From: GCA-2732805 sp964516605
GTDB lineage: Bacteria; Pseudomonadota; Gammaproteobacteria; Coxiellales; Coxiellaceae
Length of the DNA stretch: 24,067 nucleotides
Direction: 5' to 3'
Assembly: GCA_964516605.1 (NCBI GenBank)
Contig: CAZFAA010000019.1
Coordinates: 1-24,067 of the forward strand
A program made the position numbers and the translations under genes. Position 1 is the first letter of the stretch, and every line of letters starts with the position of its first letter. Below are positions 23,703 to 24,067 of this stretch, piece after piece. Below the pieces are notes generated by a model. The model made no database searches. It saw nothing but the letters and a program-made list of their open reading frames with translations, and was not told the origin of the DNA.

Positions 23703-24067
23703 CCCGCTTCCTTTCCTGATAAGAACGACAATACGTTTCCTTTATAGCGAAAGCCGCTAATAACGCAATCACAAACGAAATAGGCATCAATAAAAAAGCA
23801 ACATGAAACGAATGCACCGAGTAAACCGGAAAGCCATGAGCAAAATGATGATCCCAACTTAAATCCAATAATCCTGCAAAAACTGGAATTAAAAACCCAC
23901 CCGACATAATCAATACTGACGCCACACCTTCGGCAGCACCGGTTAGAAACGCAGGGTTACTTTCGGCTACCACAGCATAAGAAATAATTTGTGAACTGAT
24001 AGCAACGCCAATAAGAAAGAATAAACACAGCAACATATGATAACTGAGAGACTGACAATACATAATC
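23695..24067 (-). CDS. MFS transporter, C-terminal part (runs off the window)
   Basis: Only the last 124 or so codons are inside; the frame is open to the right edge, so the ATG at 24063 is probably internal. The sequence aligns by eye with the end of the neighbouring MFS protein: SSQIISYAVVAESNP against STQIIGYPLVAESSP, and FAIKETYC against LLVKETYC. The two are tandem paralogues. Three to four membrane segments are visible. The substrate is unknown. Confidence 0.88.
   Translation of the reverse strand, partial: IMYCQSLSYHMLLCLFFLIGVAISSQIISYAVVAESNPAFLTGAAEGVASVLIMSGGFLIPVFAGLLDLSWDHHFAHGFPVYSVHSFHVAFLLMPISFVIALLAAFAIKETYCRSYQERKRDV

Overview
The window reads as an AT-rich, host-associated gammaproteobacterium. 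TrpRS, AsnRS and UvrD are of gammaproteobacterial type. A possible PmrA-type site and an effector-like gene hint at the Legionellales (Legionella/Coxiella relatives). That placement is inference, because no marker gene was searched. A run of 100 Ns at 19377-19476 shows this is a scaffolded draft assembly.

Positions 1-10574 (minus strand) hold a tightly packed type VI secretion (T6SS) operon. It reads from right to left: an FHA-like protein, tssJ, tssK, tssL, tssM, tssA, tssB, tssC, a second tssC-like gene, tssE and tssF. Most junctions are 4-nt or 1-nt overlaps. The set includes the membrane complex (TssJLM), baseplate parts (TssK, TssE, TssF), the assembly factor TssA and the sheath (TssBC). 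Several parts look reduced. TssM is about 665 residues, against the usual 1100 or more. The FHA domain has lost its recognition residues. tssF is stopped by an in-frame TGA after 161 codons. tssG and tssH (ClpV) are not in the window and may lie to the left.

Positions 10607-12908: hcp and vgrG run the other way from a divergent promoter region and supply the tube and spike. No PAAR gene, adaptor or obvious T6SS effector follows them.

Positions 12897-17853 are housekeeping: a possible 48-residue ORF, trpS (minus), asnS and uvrD (plus, overlapping by 1 nt).

Positions 17854-21452 are the most unusual part. One very large unrecognised gene is cut only by the assembly gap. It carries a predicted coiled coil, duplicated modules, an 18-residue acidic tandem repeat resembling the eukaryotic FFAT (VAP-binding) motif, a short pentapeptide-like patch and a C-terminal 20-residue duplication. 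Upstream lies a consensus TATAAT with a PmrA-like direct repeat 10 nt before it. I infer a translocated host-directed effector, possibly of a Dot/Icm type IV system encoded elsewhere.

Positions 21760-24067 (minus) hold two coupled paralogous MFS transporters and a lipoprotein with a lytic-transglycosylase-like domain. The upstream MFS gene runs off the window.
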